Shown here: positions 1-7,307 of the stretch, one piece after another | How positions within the stretch are numbered: the stretch's first letter is position 1 | How the letters are laid out: every line of letters starts with the position of its first letter | From: LMDS01 sp039930465 | GTDB taxonomy: Bacteria; Pseudomonadota; Gammaproteobacteria; Burkholderiales; Burkholderiaceae_C | DNA length: 39,120 nt | NCBI GenBank assembly: GCA_039930465.1 | Contig: JBDTTU010000036.1 | Span: 1 to 39,120, forward strand | Direction: 5' to 3' | Program-made: the position numbers and the translations under genes | Notes under the pieces: generated by a model | Seen by the model: the letters and a program-made list of their open reading frames with translations, nothing else | What the model was told of the DNA's origin: nothing | Database searches by the model: none

Positions 1-1111
1 CGTCGGCGCGCCAGTTGTAGAGCTCTTCCTTCAGCTGGTATTCGATGACCTGGCGCTTCTCTTCGACGACCAGAATTTCCTGCAGGCCTTGTGCGAAGTC
101 GCGCGTGATCGTCGCTTCGAGCGGCCACACCACGTTGACCTTGTGCAGGCGAATGCCGAGCTGGCGGCACACGTCGTCGTGCAGGCCCAGGTCGTGCAGT
201 GCCTGGCGCGTGTCGTTGTAGGCCTTGCCACTGGCGATGATGCCGAAGCGATCCTTCGGACCTTCGATGACGTTGTGGTTCAGCTTGTTGGCACGCACGT
301 AGGCGAGCGCCGCGTACCACTTGTGGTCCATCAGCCGCGCTTCCTGCTCCAGCGGCGCGTCGGGCCAGCGGATGTGCAGGCCACCTTCGGGCATCGGAAA
401 GTCGCTGGGGATCACGATGTTCACGCGGTCCGGGTCCACGAACACGCTGCTCGACGATTCAACGATCTCCTGGATCGTCTTCATGCCCGACCACACGCCT
501 GAAAAACGGCTCATCGCGATCGCGTGCAGGCCCATGTCGAGAATGTCTTGCACGCTGGTCGGGAAGAACACCGGCGAACCGCAGGCCTTGAAAATGTGGT
601 CGCTCTGGTGCGCCGCGGTGCTGCTCTTGGCGATGTGGTCGTCGCCGGCCAATGCGATCACGCCGCCGTGTTTCGACGTACCCGCCATGTTGGCGTGCTT
701 GAACACGTCGGAGCAGCGGTCAACCCCCGGGCCCTTGCCGTACCAGATGCCGAACACGCCGTCGAACTTCTTGCTCTGCGGGTACAGGTCGAGCTGCTGC
801 GAGCCCCACACCGCGGTGGCCGCCAGTTCTTCGTTCACGCCAGGCTGGAACACGATGTTCTGCGCCGCGAGGTGCTTCTTGGCTTGCCACAAAGACTGGT
901 CGTAACCACCGAGCGGCGAGCCGCGGTAACCGCTGATGAAACCGGCGGTGTTCAGGCCGGCCATCGCGTCGCGCGTTTTCTGCAGCATCGGCAAACGCAC
1001 CAGCGCCTGCGTGCCGCTCATGAAGGCGCGGCCGTGTTCGAGCGAATACTTGTCGTCGAGCGTGACGCTCTCCAGGGCCTTGCGGATCGACTCGGGCAGC
1101 GGTGCGTTCAT
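1..1111 (-). CDS. indolepyruvate ferredoxin oxidoreductase, fused subunits (N-terminal 370 residues, cut by window edge)
   Basis: The gene runs off the left edge, so only the N-terminal part is visible, starting from the ATG at 1111 (MNAPLPESIRKALE). Recognisable stretches are SGYRGSPLGG near residue 60, YGKGPGVDR, and LAGDDHIAKSST, which match the pyrimidine-binding part of the thiamine-diphosphate-dependent IorA-type subunit. Members in Burkholderiales are usually single fused chains of about 1,150-1,200 residues; that the fusion applies here is inferred. The enzyme oxidatively decarboxylates indolepyruvate and other aryl pyruvates from aromatic amino acids to aryl-acetyl-CoA, passing electrons to ferredoxin. 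It is transcribed divergently from an Lrp/AsnC-type regulator, a common arrangement for amino-acid catabolic genes, so that regulator probably controls it. Confidence 0.88.
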   Translation of the reverse strand, partial: MNAPLPESIRKALESVTLDDKYSLEHGRAFMSGTQALVRLPMLQKTRDAMAGLNTAGFISGYRGSPLGGYDQSLWQAKKHLAAQNIVFQPGVNEELAATAVWGSQQLDLYPQSKKFDGVFGIWYGKGPGVDRCSDVFKHANMAGTSKHGGVIALAGDDHIAKSSTAAHQSDHIFKACGSPVFFPTSVQDILDMGLHAIAMSRFSGVWSGMKTIQEIVESSSSVFVDPDRVNIVIPSDFPMPEGGLHIRWPDAPLEQEARLMDHKWYAALAYVRANKLNHNVIEGPKDRFGIIASGKAYNDTRQALHDLGLHDDVCRQLGIRLHKVNVVWPLEATITRDFAQGLQEILVVEEKRQVIEYQLKEELYNWRAD

Positions 1112-1271
1112 CGGCGGTTTCCTCGGCAGCGGTGGGGCGCAGTTCGGGCTCGTGGCCGTGGCGCGCAAGCCCACAGTTTAGGGAAACGCCCGCGCGAAGT
1201 CTTTTCTTTGTTTGCCTCAAATCGGCTGCTCGCAGCAATAATCTTGCGCAAACAAGCCACAAGGAGAAGAA
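1112..1271. promoter_or_regulatory. divergent control region between the oxidoreductase and lrp-type genes
   Basis: This 160-bp gap must hold both divergent promoters. It contains an inverted repeat with 8-bp arms, TTGTTTGC at 1208-1215 and GCAAACAA at 1248-1255, about 40 bp centre to centre (roughly four helical turns). The right part also holds the palindrome TTGCGCAA (1244-1251) and an AT-rich AATAAT (1237-1242) that could be a -10 element for the regulator gene. Lrp/AsnC octamers often bind spaced dyads and wrap DNA, so an autoregulatory operator is plausible but unproven. An AAGGAG Shine-Dalgarno sits at 1261-1266. Confidence 0.4.
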
Positions 1272-1847
1272 ATGGCGCTCAAGAAGCCAGCTTCAGTGAA
1301 AACCCCTGTTCGTGCTGCAACCCCCGCAGCCGCCGTGGATGCTGCCGCCAGCGAGCCGCACGGCAACGAGCTCGACCGCTACGACATCGCGCTGCTGCAC
1401 GAGCTGCAACGTGACGCACGTTTGTCCAACACCGAGTTGGCCGCGCGCATCGGCCTCTCGGCCGCGCCCACCTGGAGGCGGGTGAAGTGGCTCGAAGATC
1501 AGGGCTACATCACCGGCTACCGCGCCGAGATCGATCGGCGCAAGATCGGGCTGGGCGTGCTCGCGTTCGTGCGTGTCGATGCCGACCGCAACACCGCCAC
1601 CGCCACGCGCCAGCTCGAAGAAGCGATTCGGCGCATCCCCGAGGTGATCGCCTGCCACTACATCTCGGGCTCGGGCACCTTCGAGCTCGAAGTGATGGCG
1701 ACCGACCTCGACGCGTTCTCGAAGTTCGCGCAAGGCACGCTCTTGAACCTGCCGCACGTGAAAGACCTGCACACCAGTTTTTCGCTCGGCGAAGTGAAGG
1801 CCGGCGGGGCGCTGCCGCTGGGGCACCTGCGCGCCAGCCCACGCTGA
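1272..1847 (+). CDS. Lrp/AsnC family transcriptional regulator
   Basis: The 191-residue protein has an N-terminal extension of about 32 Ala/Pro-rich residues, then the Lrp helix-turn-helix (LDRYDIALLHELQRDAR, LSNTELAARIGLS, RVKWLEDQGYITGY). A C-terminal RAM ligand-sensing domain follows (ACHYISGSGTFELEVMATDLDAF). The start at 1272 is supported by an AAGGAG ribosome binding site 5 nt upstream. Family members are octameric DNA-binding proteins that respond to amino acids. The divergent partner degrades aryl pyruvates, so an aromatic amino acid or its keto acid is the likely effector; this is inferred from context. The N-terminal extension is unusual but consistent with the ribosome binding site. 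Confidence 0.9.
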   Translation: MALKKPASVKTPVRAATPAAAVDAAASEPHGNELDRYDIALLHELQRDARLSNTELAARIGLSAAPTWRRVKWLEDQGYITGYRAEIDRRKIGLGVLAFVRVDADRNTATATRQLEEAIRRIPEVIACHYISGSGTFELEVMATDLDAFSKFAQGTLLNLPHVKDLHTSFSLGEVKAGGALPLGHLRASPR

Positions 1848-1927
1848 CCGCCGAGCGTGCCCCAAACGGTCGGCCGGCCGCGCCGCTCAGCGTTCATCGA
1901 GAAAATCCGCATGGCGACTTTGCCAGC

Positions 1928-2671
1928 TCAGCGCCCGGGTTTGAAGCGAGCCAGGAAACCGAGCGTGGCAACCCAGTTTTCTTCGGCGCCCACCGGGTTG
2001 CGGTCTGCACGCAGCGTGGACGAGCCGTGCACGCCGCGGCGCGCGATGAAGAGCGTCTTGTCTGTGCCGGGCAAGGCCATCACAAGACTGCGTGACTGCT
2101 CGATCTCGTCGGCATCGCTCGATTGGGTGACGAACACCGGCAGTCGCAACGCGCCCGCCGCGTCGTGCACGGCATCTGTGGCGCCCAGATATTCGCCGGG
2201 CGAAAACGCGAGCAGCCCCTTCACGTCGGCCGGGTGGCGCGCCGCCAGCAGGAACACCAGCGCGGCCGAGTAGCTCGAGCCCCACACCAGCAGCGGCGCG
2301 CCCTGCGCGCGCAGCCGCCCCCACACGAGAGCGGCTTCGAGATCGGGCAGTGCCGCGTCGTAGTCGGCGGGGCGCCCGAGTGCCGCCACGGTCTTGTTGC
2401 TGCCGCCGAACTCGCCGCCGCCGGAGCGCTGGTCGATCGCCAGCACGCCAAACCCGGCGCGGTTCAGGCGCGACGCCAGCGGCGCGTACTCGGCCCGGCT
2501 GCCACCGGCCTGGTGAAAGGCAAGGATCAGCGGGGCGCCCTTGTCGGCCGCTGGCCAGAACGTGCCGAAAACCTTGACACCATCGGCGGCCACGAGTGTC
2601 ACGGGCTCGGAACGCGCGGCCGTCAACCCGCCCAGCAGCAGTGAAACGAACAGGAGAATCACACGCAGCAT
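1928..2671 (-). CDS. exported alpha/beta hydrolase (dienelactone hydrolase-like)
   Basis: The 247-residue protein begins with a Sec signal peptide (about residues 1-21, hydrophobic VILLFVSLLLGGL, then AARSE). The body is an alpha/beta-hydrolase fold. There is a strand followed by LAFHQAGGS (oxyanion region), then the nucleophile elbow W-G-S-S-Y-S with Ser133 central, an acid candidate in SSDADE (Asp186 or Asp188), and His215 in GVHGSS. It probably hydrolyses an ester or similar bond in the periplasm; the substrate cannot be read from sequence. It is convergent with the Lrp-type gene and lies downstream of the lipoprotein gene on the same strand (73-bp gap). The elbow has Ser in the final small-residue position, a minor departure from GxSxG. 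Confidence 0.8.
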   Translation of the reverse strand: MLRVILLFVSLLLGGLTAARSEPVTLVAADGVKVFGTFWPAADKGAPLILAFHQAGGSRAEYAPLASRLNRAGFGVLAIDQRSGGGEFGGSNKTVAALGRPADYDAALPDLEAALVWGRLRAQGAPLLVWGSSYSAALVFLLAARHPADVKGLLAFSPGEYLGATDAVHDAAGALRLPVFVTQSSDADEIEQSRSLVMALPGTDKTLFIARRGVHGSSTLRADRNPVGAEENWVATLGFLARFKPGR

Positions 2672-2744
2672 CGGAGCCCCTCGGTTGCAGCTGTCTGGTT
2701 GGTCTGCGGCCGCCCGCGTTGTCTTACAGGTGAAGGGTGGCTGG

Positions 2745-3215
2745 TCAGGGCTCTGCGATTCGGGTGGTCTGCACGCTGCAGACCTTCCATCGCCCGTTCA
2801 CCCGCACGTAGATGTCGATGTAGCGATAGTGCGTCTTGAACGGCTTGCCGGCATAGCGCCCCGTCATGCGGGTGCGCCCGCTGAGCAGCGCGGTGTCGCC
2901 ATACAGGCGAATCTCGAAATCCTCGACCGTGTACGGGTCGATCACGAGTTCGTCGGAGACGAGGTCGCGCACGAACGAATCCTTGGTCTCGACTTCGCCC
3001 GAGCTGCCGATCTGGCGGAAGTCCTCCGTCATGTTCGCGGCGATCGCGGCGCGGTCCTTGCGGACGATGGCTTTGTCCCAGTTGTCAGACTGGCGCGAGA
3101 GCGTGGCGATGTCGGCGGCCGGCTCGCTGCGAGCGGCCGGCCCGATGCCGGTACACGCCGACAGGAGCAGCGCGAGCGCGAGGGCGGCAAGGAAGGAGGG
3201 ACGGGCCGGGGTCAT
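2745..3215 (-). CDS. NTF2-like (SnoaL/DUF4440-type) lipoprotein
   Basis: The 156-residue protein has a lipoprotein signal peptide with lipobox L-S-A-C (Cys21), so the mature protein is probably membrane anchored in the periplasm. The rest matches the NTF2-like fold seen in DUF4440 proteins: helices with SDNWDKAIVRKDRAAIAANMTEDF, then beta strands ending in YRYIDIYVRVNGRWKVCSVQTTRI. Such domains bind small ligands or act as ketosteroid-isomerase-like enzymes. No catalytic assignment can be made here. It lies upstream of the alpha/beta hydrolase on the same strand and could be co-transcribed with it. The function is unknown. Confidence 0.75.
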   Translation of the reverse strand: MTPARPSFLAALALALLLSACTGIGPAARSEPAADIATLSRQSDNWDKAIVRKDRAAIAANMTEDFRQIGSSGEVETKDSFVRDLVSDELVIDPYTVEDFEIRLYGDTALLSGRTRMTGRYAGKPFKTHYRYIDIYVRVNGRWKVCSVQTTRIAEP

Positions 3216-3304
3216 GGCGCGATTCTCCCGAAACAGGGGCAGAGTGCAAACGCAGCGCGGCAGGCATCACACGTGCATCGGCCGGCTGCCGGCGGGTGGC
3301 CCGC

Positions 3305-4600
3305 ATGGGATCATTCCGCATGCCGAAGCCGCCCACCTCCCGCCACCACCGCATCCCATCCTTCCTGCGGCATGTCGGCCCCGGCGTGGTCACCGGCGCA
3401 GCCGACGACGACCCTTCCGGCATCGCCACCTATACGCAGGCCGGCGCGCAGTTTGGCACCGGCTTGTTGTGGACGGTGTTTCTCACGCTGCCGTTCATGA
3501 TCGGCATCCAGCTCGTCAGTGCGCGCATCGGGCGGCAGTCGGGGCGGGGCATATCGGCCAACCTGCGGCTGCACACGCCGCGGTTGTTCCTGCTTTTCAT
3601 CGTCGCGCTGCTGCTGGTGGCCAACACCATCAACATCGCGGCCGACATCTCGGCGATGGGCGAAGCGCTGCAGCTCGTGGTGGGCGGCGGCGACCACTTC
3701 CACGCGGTCGCGTTCGGCGTGGTCACGCTGCTGTTGCAGGTGTTCGTGCCCTACCGGCGCCTGGCGCCGATCCTGAAGTGGCTCACGCTGGCGCTGTTCG
3801 TCTACGTGGCGGCGGCGTTCACGGTCAACATTCCGTGGGCGCAGGTGCTGCACGACCTGGTGGTGCCGCGCATCGTGCCGAGTTCGGCCTTCTGGATGAT
3901 GATCGTCGCGCTCCTCGGCACCACCATCTCGCCGTACCTGTTCTTCTGGCAGGCCGCACAAGAGGTCGAAGAGATGCGCCTGCATGGCATCACGGCCGGC
4001 GCAGAGAGTGCACACACGCTGCGTCGCGCCAAGCGCCGCATGCGGCTCGACACCGTCGTCGGCATGGTGTTCTCCAATGGCGTGGCCTTCTTCGTGATGC
4101 TGATGGGTGCCGTGGTGCTGCACGCCAGTGGTGTCACCGACGTGACCAGCGCCGCGCAGGCCGCGCAGGCGCTGCGGCCGCTGGCGGGCGACTTCGCGTT
4201 CCTGCTGTTTTCGTTCGGCATCATCGCGACGGGGCTGCTCGCGGTGCCGGTGCTGGCGTCGTCGGCAGCCTACGCGGTGGCCGAAGCCTTCGACTGGCCC
4301 GAAGGGCTGGAGCGGCACTGGCGCGAAGCCAAGGGCTTCTACGCGATCATCGGCATCGCGACGATCGTTGGCACGGGGCTCGACTTCACGCCCATCGACC
4401 CGATGAAAGCGCTCTACTGGAGCGCGGTGATCAACGGCGTGGTGGCGGTGCCGATCATGGTGGCGATGATGCTGCTCGCAGCCAAGCCCGCGGTCATGGG
4501 GCCGCTGCCGGTGCGCCGCAAGACGCGCTTTCTCGGCTGGGGCGCGGTGGCGCTGATGATGGTGGCCGTGCTGATGATGGGGTGGGATCTGCTGCGCTGA
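3305..4600 (+). CDS. NRAMP-family divalent metal transporter, atypical binding motif
   Basis: This is an 11-helix membrane transporter of about 431 residues. It has the NRAMP opening VGPGVVTGAADDDPSG and helix-6 region ALLGTTISPYLFFWQAAQE. Canonical NRAMP metal transporters carry DPGN in helix 1 and a Met-Pro-His motif in helix 6. Here these read DPSG (residues 36-39) and S-P-Y, so the coordination shell lacks the helix-1 Asn and the helix-6 Met. The protein therefore belongs to a divergent NRAMP clade and may not move Mn2+ or Fe2+; the substrate is unknown. Possible starts are GTG 3296, ATG 3305 and ATG 3320, none with a strong ribosome binding site; 3305 is a compromise. A hairpin follows the stop codon. 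Confidence 0.82.
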   Translation: MGSFRMPKPPTSRHHRIPSFLRHVGPGVVTGAADDDPSGIATYTQAGAQFGTGLLWTVFLTLPFMIGIQLVSARIGRQSGRGISANLRLHTPRLFLLFIVALLLVANTINIAADISAMGEALQLVVGGGDHFHAVAFGVVTLLLQVFVPYRRLAPILKWLTLALFVYVAAAFTVNIPWAQVLHDLVVPRIVPSSAFWMMIVALLGTTISPYLFFWQAAQEVEEMRLHGITAGAESAHTLRRAKRRMRLDTVVGMVFSNGVAFFVMLMGAVVLHASGVTDVTSAAQAAQALRPLAGDFAFLLFSFGIIATGLLAVPVLASSAAYAVAEAFDWPEGLERHWREAKGFYAIIGIATIVGTGLDFTPIDPMKALYWSAVINGVVAVPIMVAMMLLAAKPAVMGPLPVRRKTRFLGWGAVALMMVAVLMMGWDLLR

Positions 4601-4623
4601 GCGTGGTGCCTGCAAGCGGGTTC

Positions 4624-4642
4624 AAGCGCGTGGCACGCGCTT
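4624..4642 (+). terminator. hairpin after the NRAMP gene, possible intrinsic terminator
   Basis: An 8-bp perfect stem AAGCGCGT / ACGCGCTT encloses a 3-nt loop (ggc) and is followed by only one further T, so the U-tract is weak. It lies 24 bp after the transporter stop codon and before the sensor kinase gene, where a terminator would be expected. Confidence 0.4.
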
Positions 4643-4680
4643 TGCAACCTGCCCCCGAACCCCCTTGCTCGGAGTGCCAC

Positions 4681-5913
4681 GTGCAAACCGACCCCAACAC
4701 GTCAACGTCTCCGCCAGACGCGGCCCAGCCCGCCGCTGGCCACGGCGCCGACGCGGGCGAGGACTGGTCGCAGCGCCTGCGCTTGCTGCTCGAATCGGCG
4801 GGCGAAGGCATCTTCGGCATCGACCTGGAGGGCCGCTGCACCTTTATCAACCGGGCTGGCGCGCAAATGCTCGGCTGGCGCACCGAACAGGTGCTGGGGC
4901 AGAACATGCACGGCCTCATTCACCACACCCACGCTGACGGCAGCGCCTACCCGGAAGCCGACTGCCCGATCTTCAACGCGTTTCGCCAGGGCCTGCCCTG
5001 CTGCATCGACAGCGAGGTGCTGTGGCGTGCCGACGGCTCGTCGTTCAGCGCCGAGTACTCGTCGCACCCGATCCTCGACAAGGGCGCGTTGCAGGGCGCG
5101 GTCGCCACCTTCGTCGACATCACCGAGCGCAAGCGTGGCGAAGAACTTCTGCGCCAGGCGCGTGAAGAACTCGAGCAGCGGGTGCAGGCGCGCACCGCCG
5201 AACTGTCGGCCGCGCTGGAGCAACTGCGCGACCTGTCGGCCTATTCCGAGACCGTGCGCGAAGACGAACGCACACGCATCGCGCGCGACATCCACGACGA
5301 ACTCGGCTCATTGCTGGTCGCATTGAAGATGGACGTGAACTGGCTCGAGAAGCGCGTCGAAGACCGGCCTGCGCTCGAAGACAAGTGCCAGGGCATGGGC
5401 CGCTTGATCGACTCGGCGGTCGACAAGCTGGGCCGCATCATCACCGACCTGCGGCCGAGCATCCTCGACCACCAGGGCTTGTGGGCCGCGCTCGAATGGC
5501 AGGCGCAGGAGTTCGTCGAAACCACCGAACTGCGCCACGACGTGCAGGTGCACGTGTCGGCCGGCGTGTTGCCGCCGGCGGGCGTGCTCGGCGAGCGCTG
5601 GGCGATCGCGGTGTTCCGCATCTTCCAGGAGATGCTCAGCAACGTGGCGCGGCACGCGAAAGCCGGCACGGTGCAGATTCGCCTGTACGTTGACGGCCCG
5701 CCTCAGCCGGTGTTGCACCTCGAAGTGCGCGACGACGGTGCAGGCGCTGAGCGCGAAGCTTTCGCCCACCCGCACAGCTACGGCGTGATGGGCATGCGCG
5801 AACGCGCCGGCCACTTTAGCGGCGATCTGATGATCGACAGCGTGCCGGGGCACGGCACGCTGGTGCGGCTGACGATGCCGCTGCCCGACGAAGATTTGCA
5901 GGCCGCGTCATGA
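4681..5913 (+). CDS. cytoplasmic PAS-domain sensor histidine kinase (HisKA_3/NarL type)
   Basis: The start is taken as GTG 4681, which has GGAG 6 nt upstream; the open frame continues further 5' but runs into the transporter gene. The 410-residue protein has no membrane segment. A PAS domain spans about residues 30-150 and ends in the typical DITERK. A short coiled coil follows (REELEQRVQARTAELSAALE). The HisKA_3 box ARDIHDELGS carries the phosphoacceptor His205. The HATPase has N-box EMLSNVARH (Asn321), DDGAG (351-355) and YGVMGMRERAG. The PAS core has Cys95, Cys107 and Cys108, which could be redox- or ligand-sensitive. The stop codon overlaps the response-regulator start (ATGA), so the two form a coupled pair. 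Confidence 0.9.
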   Translation: MQTDPNTSTSPPDAAQPAAGHGADAGEDWSQRLRLLLESAGEGIFGIDLEGRCTFINRAGAQMLGWRTEQVLGQNMHGLIHHTHADGSAYPEADCPIFNAFRQGLPCCIDSEVLWRADGSSFSAEYSSHPILDKGALQGAVATFVDITERKRGEELLRQAREELEQRVQARTAELSAALEQLRDLSAYSETVREDERTRIARDIHDELGSLLVALKMDVNWLEKRVEDRPALEDKCQGMGRLIDSAVDKLGRIITDLRPSILDHQGLWAALEWQAQEFVETTELRHDVQVHVSAGVLPPAGVLGERWAIAVFRIFQEMLSNVARHAKAGTVQIRLYVDGPPQPVLHLEVRDDGAGAEREAFAHPHSYGVMGMRERAGHFSGDLMIDSVPGHGTLVRLTMPLPDEDLQAAS

Positions 5914-6557
5914 TTCGCGTGCTGATCTGCGACGACCACCTGATCGTGCGCCGGGGCATCAAGCAGATCCTCGCCGACGCCGAAGACGTCGAGCTCGCCG
6001 GCGAAGCCGAAGATGGCCCGCAGGCCCTGCAGCGGGTGCGCCTCGGCGGCATCGACGTGGTGCTGATGGACATCGCGATGCCCTACCGCGACGGGCTCGA
6101 CGTGCTGCGCCAGCTCAAGAGCGAGTTCCCGAAGGTGCCGGTCTTGATGCTCAGCACCTACCCCGACAAACAATACGCCGTGCGCAGCCTGAAGCTCGGC
6201 GCCGCCGGCTACCTGAACAAGAGCGCCGACTCGCAGCAGATGACGAGCGCGATCCGCAAGGTGGCGGCCGGTGGCCTCTTCATCACGCCGACCGTGGCCG
6301 AGCACCTCGCCAGCAGCATCGGCGCCGGCAGCCCCAAGGCGGTGGAAGCGCCCTTGCACGAGCGCCTGTCGCAGCGCGAGTACCAGGTGTTCCGCCTGCT
6401 CTCAACCGGCCGAACCGTGGGCGAGATCGCCGAGCAGCTCGTGCTGTCCGCCAACACCGTGAGCACCTACCGCGCCCGCATTCTGGAAAAAACCGGCGCG
6501 CGCAACGATGTGGAGCTGGCGCTGTACGCGGTGCGCGTGGACGTGATGCCGGTCTGA
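5910..6557 (+). CDS. NarL/FixJ-type response regulator
   Basis: The 215-residue protein has an N-terminal receiver domain with the acidic pair Asp8/Asp9, phosphoacceptor Asp54 (DVVLMDIAMP) and Lys104. Its C-terminal LuxR-type helix-turn-helix is LSQREYQVFRLLSTGRTVGEIAEQL with the recognition helix in SANTVSTYRARI. It overlaps the kinase gene by 4 bp and is almost certainly its cognate partner. Its targets are not known. The next gene downstream is cyanase, and an 18-bp dyad lies between them. Confidence 0.92.
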   Translation: MIRVLICDDHLIVRRGIKQILADAEDVELAGEAEDGPQALQRVRLGGIDVVLMDIAMPYRDGLDVLRQLKSEFPKVPVLMLSTYPDKQYAVRSLKLGAAGYLNKSADSQQMTSAIRKVAAGGLFITPTVAEHLASSIGAGSPKAVEAPLHERLSQREYQVFRLLSTGRTVGEIAEQLVLSANTVSTYRARILEKTGARNDVELALYAVRVDVMPV

Positions 6558-6569
6558 GGGCCAGGGGCT

Positions 6570-6587
6570 TGTAGTGGCAGCCCTACA
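6570..6587. promoter_or_regulatory. 18-bp dyad upstream of cynS, candidate operator
   Basis: The sequence TGTAGTGGCAGCCCTACA has 5-bp perfect arms, TGTAG and CTACA, around an 8-bp spacer. It starts 13 bp after the response-regulator stop codon and lies 96 bp before the cynS start. Its length and symmetry fit a LuxR/NarL-type dimer site, but it could also be a weak hairpin. The assignment is speculative. Confidence 0.25.
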
Positions 6588-6682
6588 CGCGAACGCTGCT
6601 TTCCGCGATGGCGTGGTGTTCGCCAGATCGTTATCGTTCAGGCTCAGCGCATCAATCACATCAACGAACGGAGCCCACAAGC

Positions 6683-7126
6683 ATGAACCGCAACGACGTC
6701 ACCGAAATGATCATCGAGGCCAAGGTCAAGAAGGGCCTGAAGTGGGAAGACGTGGCCAAGAAAGTGGGCCTGAGCAAGGAATGGGTGACGGCCGGTTGCC
6801 TGGGGCAGATGACCTTCGATGCGAAGCAGGCGAAGATCATCGCCAGAGTATTCGGGCTGCCGACAGAAGCCGAGAAGTGGCTGCAGGTCGTGCCGTACAA
6901 GGGCTCGCTGCCGACGAGTGTGCCGACCGATCCGCTGATCTACCGCTTCTACGAACTCATCAGCGTGTACGGCACGACCTTCAAGGAGCTGATCCACGAA
7001 GAATTCGGTGACGGCATCATGAGCGCGATCGACTTCAAGATGGACCTGAAGCGCGAGGCCGACCCGAAGGGCGACCGGGTGAACATCGTGATGTCGGGCA
7101 AGTTCCTGCCGTACAAGACCTATTAG
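6683..7126 (+). CDS. cynS: cyanate hydratase (cyanase)
   Basis: The 147-residue length matches the family. Cyanase converts cyanate plus bicarbonate to ammonia and CO2 via carbamate, both detoxifying cyanate and releasing nitrogen. An N-terminal helical domain resembling a DNA-binding fold (residues 1-75) precedes the catalytic core. The three catalytic residues are present as Arg88, Glu91 and Ser114, in YRFYELISVYG and GIMSAIDF, offset by 8 from the E. coli Arg96/Glu99/Ser122. The start at 6683 is supported by GGAG 9 nt upstream. No carbonic anhydrase (cynT) or cyanate transporter gene is adjacent. The gene sits downstream of a two-component system that may regulate it. Confidence 0.96.
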   Translation: MNRNDVTEMIIEAKVKKGLKWEDVAKKVGLSKEWVTAGCLGQMTFDAKQAKIIARVFGLPTEAEKWLQVVPYKGSLPTSVPTDPLIYRFYELISVYGTTFKELIHEEFGDGIMSAIDFKMDLKREADPKGDRVNIVMSGKFLPYKTY

Positions 7127-7167
7127 ACCGGACACGCTGTCGCGTGCCGTTCCAATTCGCCGCGTTC

Positions 7168-7198
7168 GAACGTCACGGCGCGAAGCGCCATGACGTTC
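7168..7198. terminator. strong imperfect hairpin after cynS
   Basis: Arms GAACGTCA (7168-7175) and TGACGTTC (7191-7198) pair over 8 bp. After a single C/A mismatch, GGCGC/GCGCC pairs for 5 bp around a GAA loop. No U-tract follows on either strand, so an intrinsic terminator is uncertain. It could instead be an mRNA-stabilising or regulatory stem. It lies 41 bp after the cynS stop codon. Confidence 0.35.
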
Positions 7199-7261
7199 AA
7201 CTTGGCGGGCTGACTGGCGTCAGCTTGGGCGCACCGCGGTGGGGCGGCATTGTGTTTGCAT

Positions 7262-7304
7262 GAATCCTCCGGCTGCATCACGGTATGCACCGTTCGGAGG
7301 ATTC
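7262..7304 (+). promoter_or_regulatory. hairpin burying the globin ribosome binding site
   Basis: GAATCCTCCG (7262-7271) pairs perfectly over 10 bp with CGGAGGATTC (7295-7304), which contains the globin Shine-Dalgarno GGAGG (7296-7300). Inside the loop, TGCAT (7274-7278) and ATGCA (7285-7289) form a second 5-bp stem with a 6-nt loop. The start codon follows at 7308. In RNA this would block ribosome access, as in an RNA thermometer or a ligand- or protein-controlled switch. As DNA, the TGCAT-N6-ATGCA dyad could instead be an operator. Both readings are inference. Confidence 0.5.
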
Positions 7305-7307
7305 GCC

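Noticed and set aside
3311..4615. Long antisense open frames, such as those opposite the NRAMP gene, the Gcr gene (9985-11943) and jetA (31736-33829)
   Set aside because: They are rich in Arg/His/Gln/Ala, match no family, and lie opposite well-supported genes. High GC content removes stop codons from these frames.
2866..4680. A 1,015-residue frame upstream of and including the sensor kinase
   Set aside because: Its first 600 residues are an out-of-frame reading of the lipoprotein and NRAMP genes. GTG 4681 with GGAG is the supported start.
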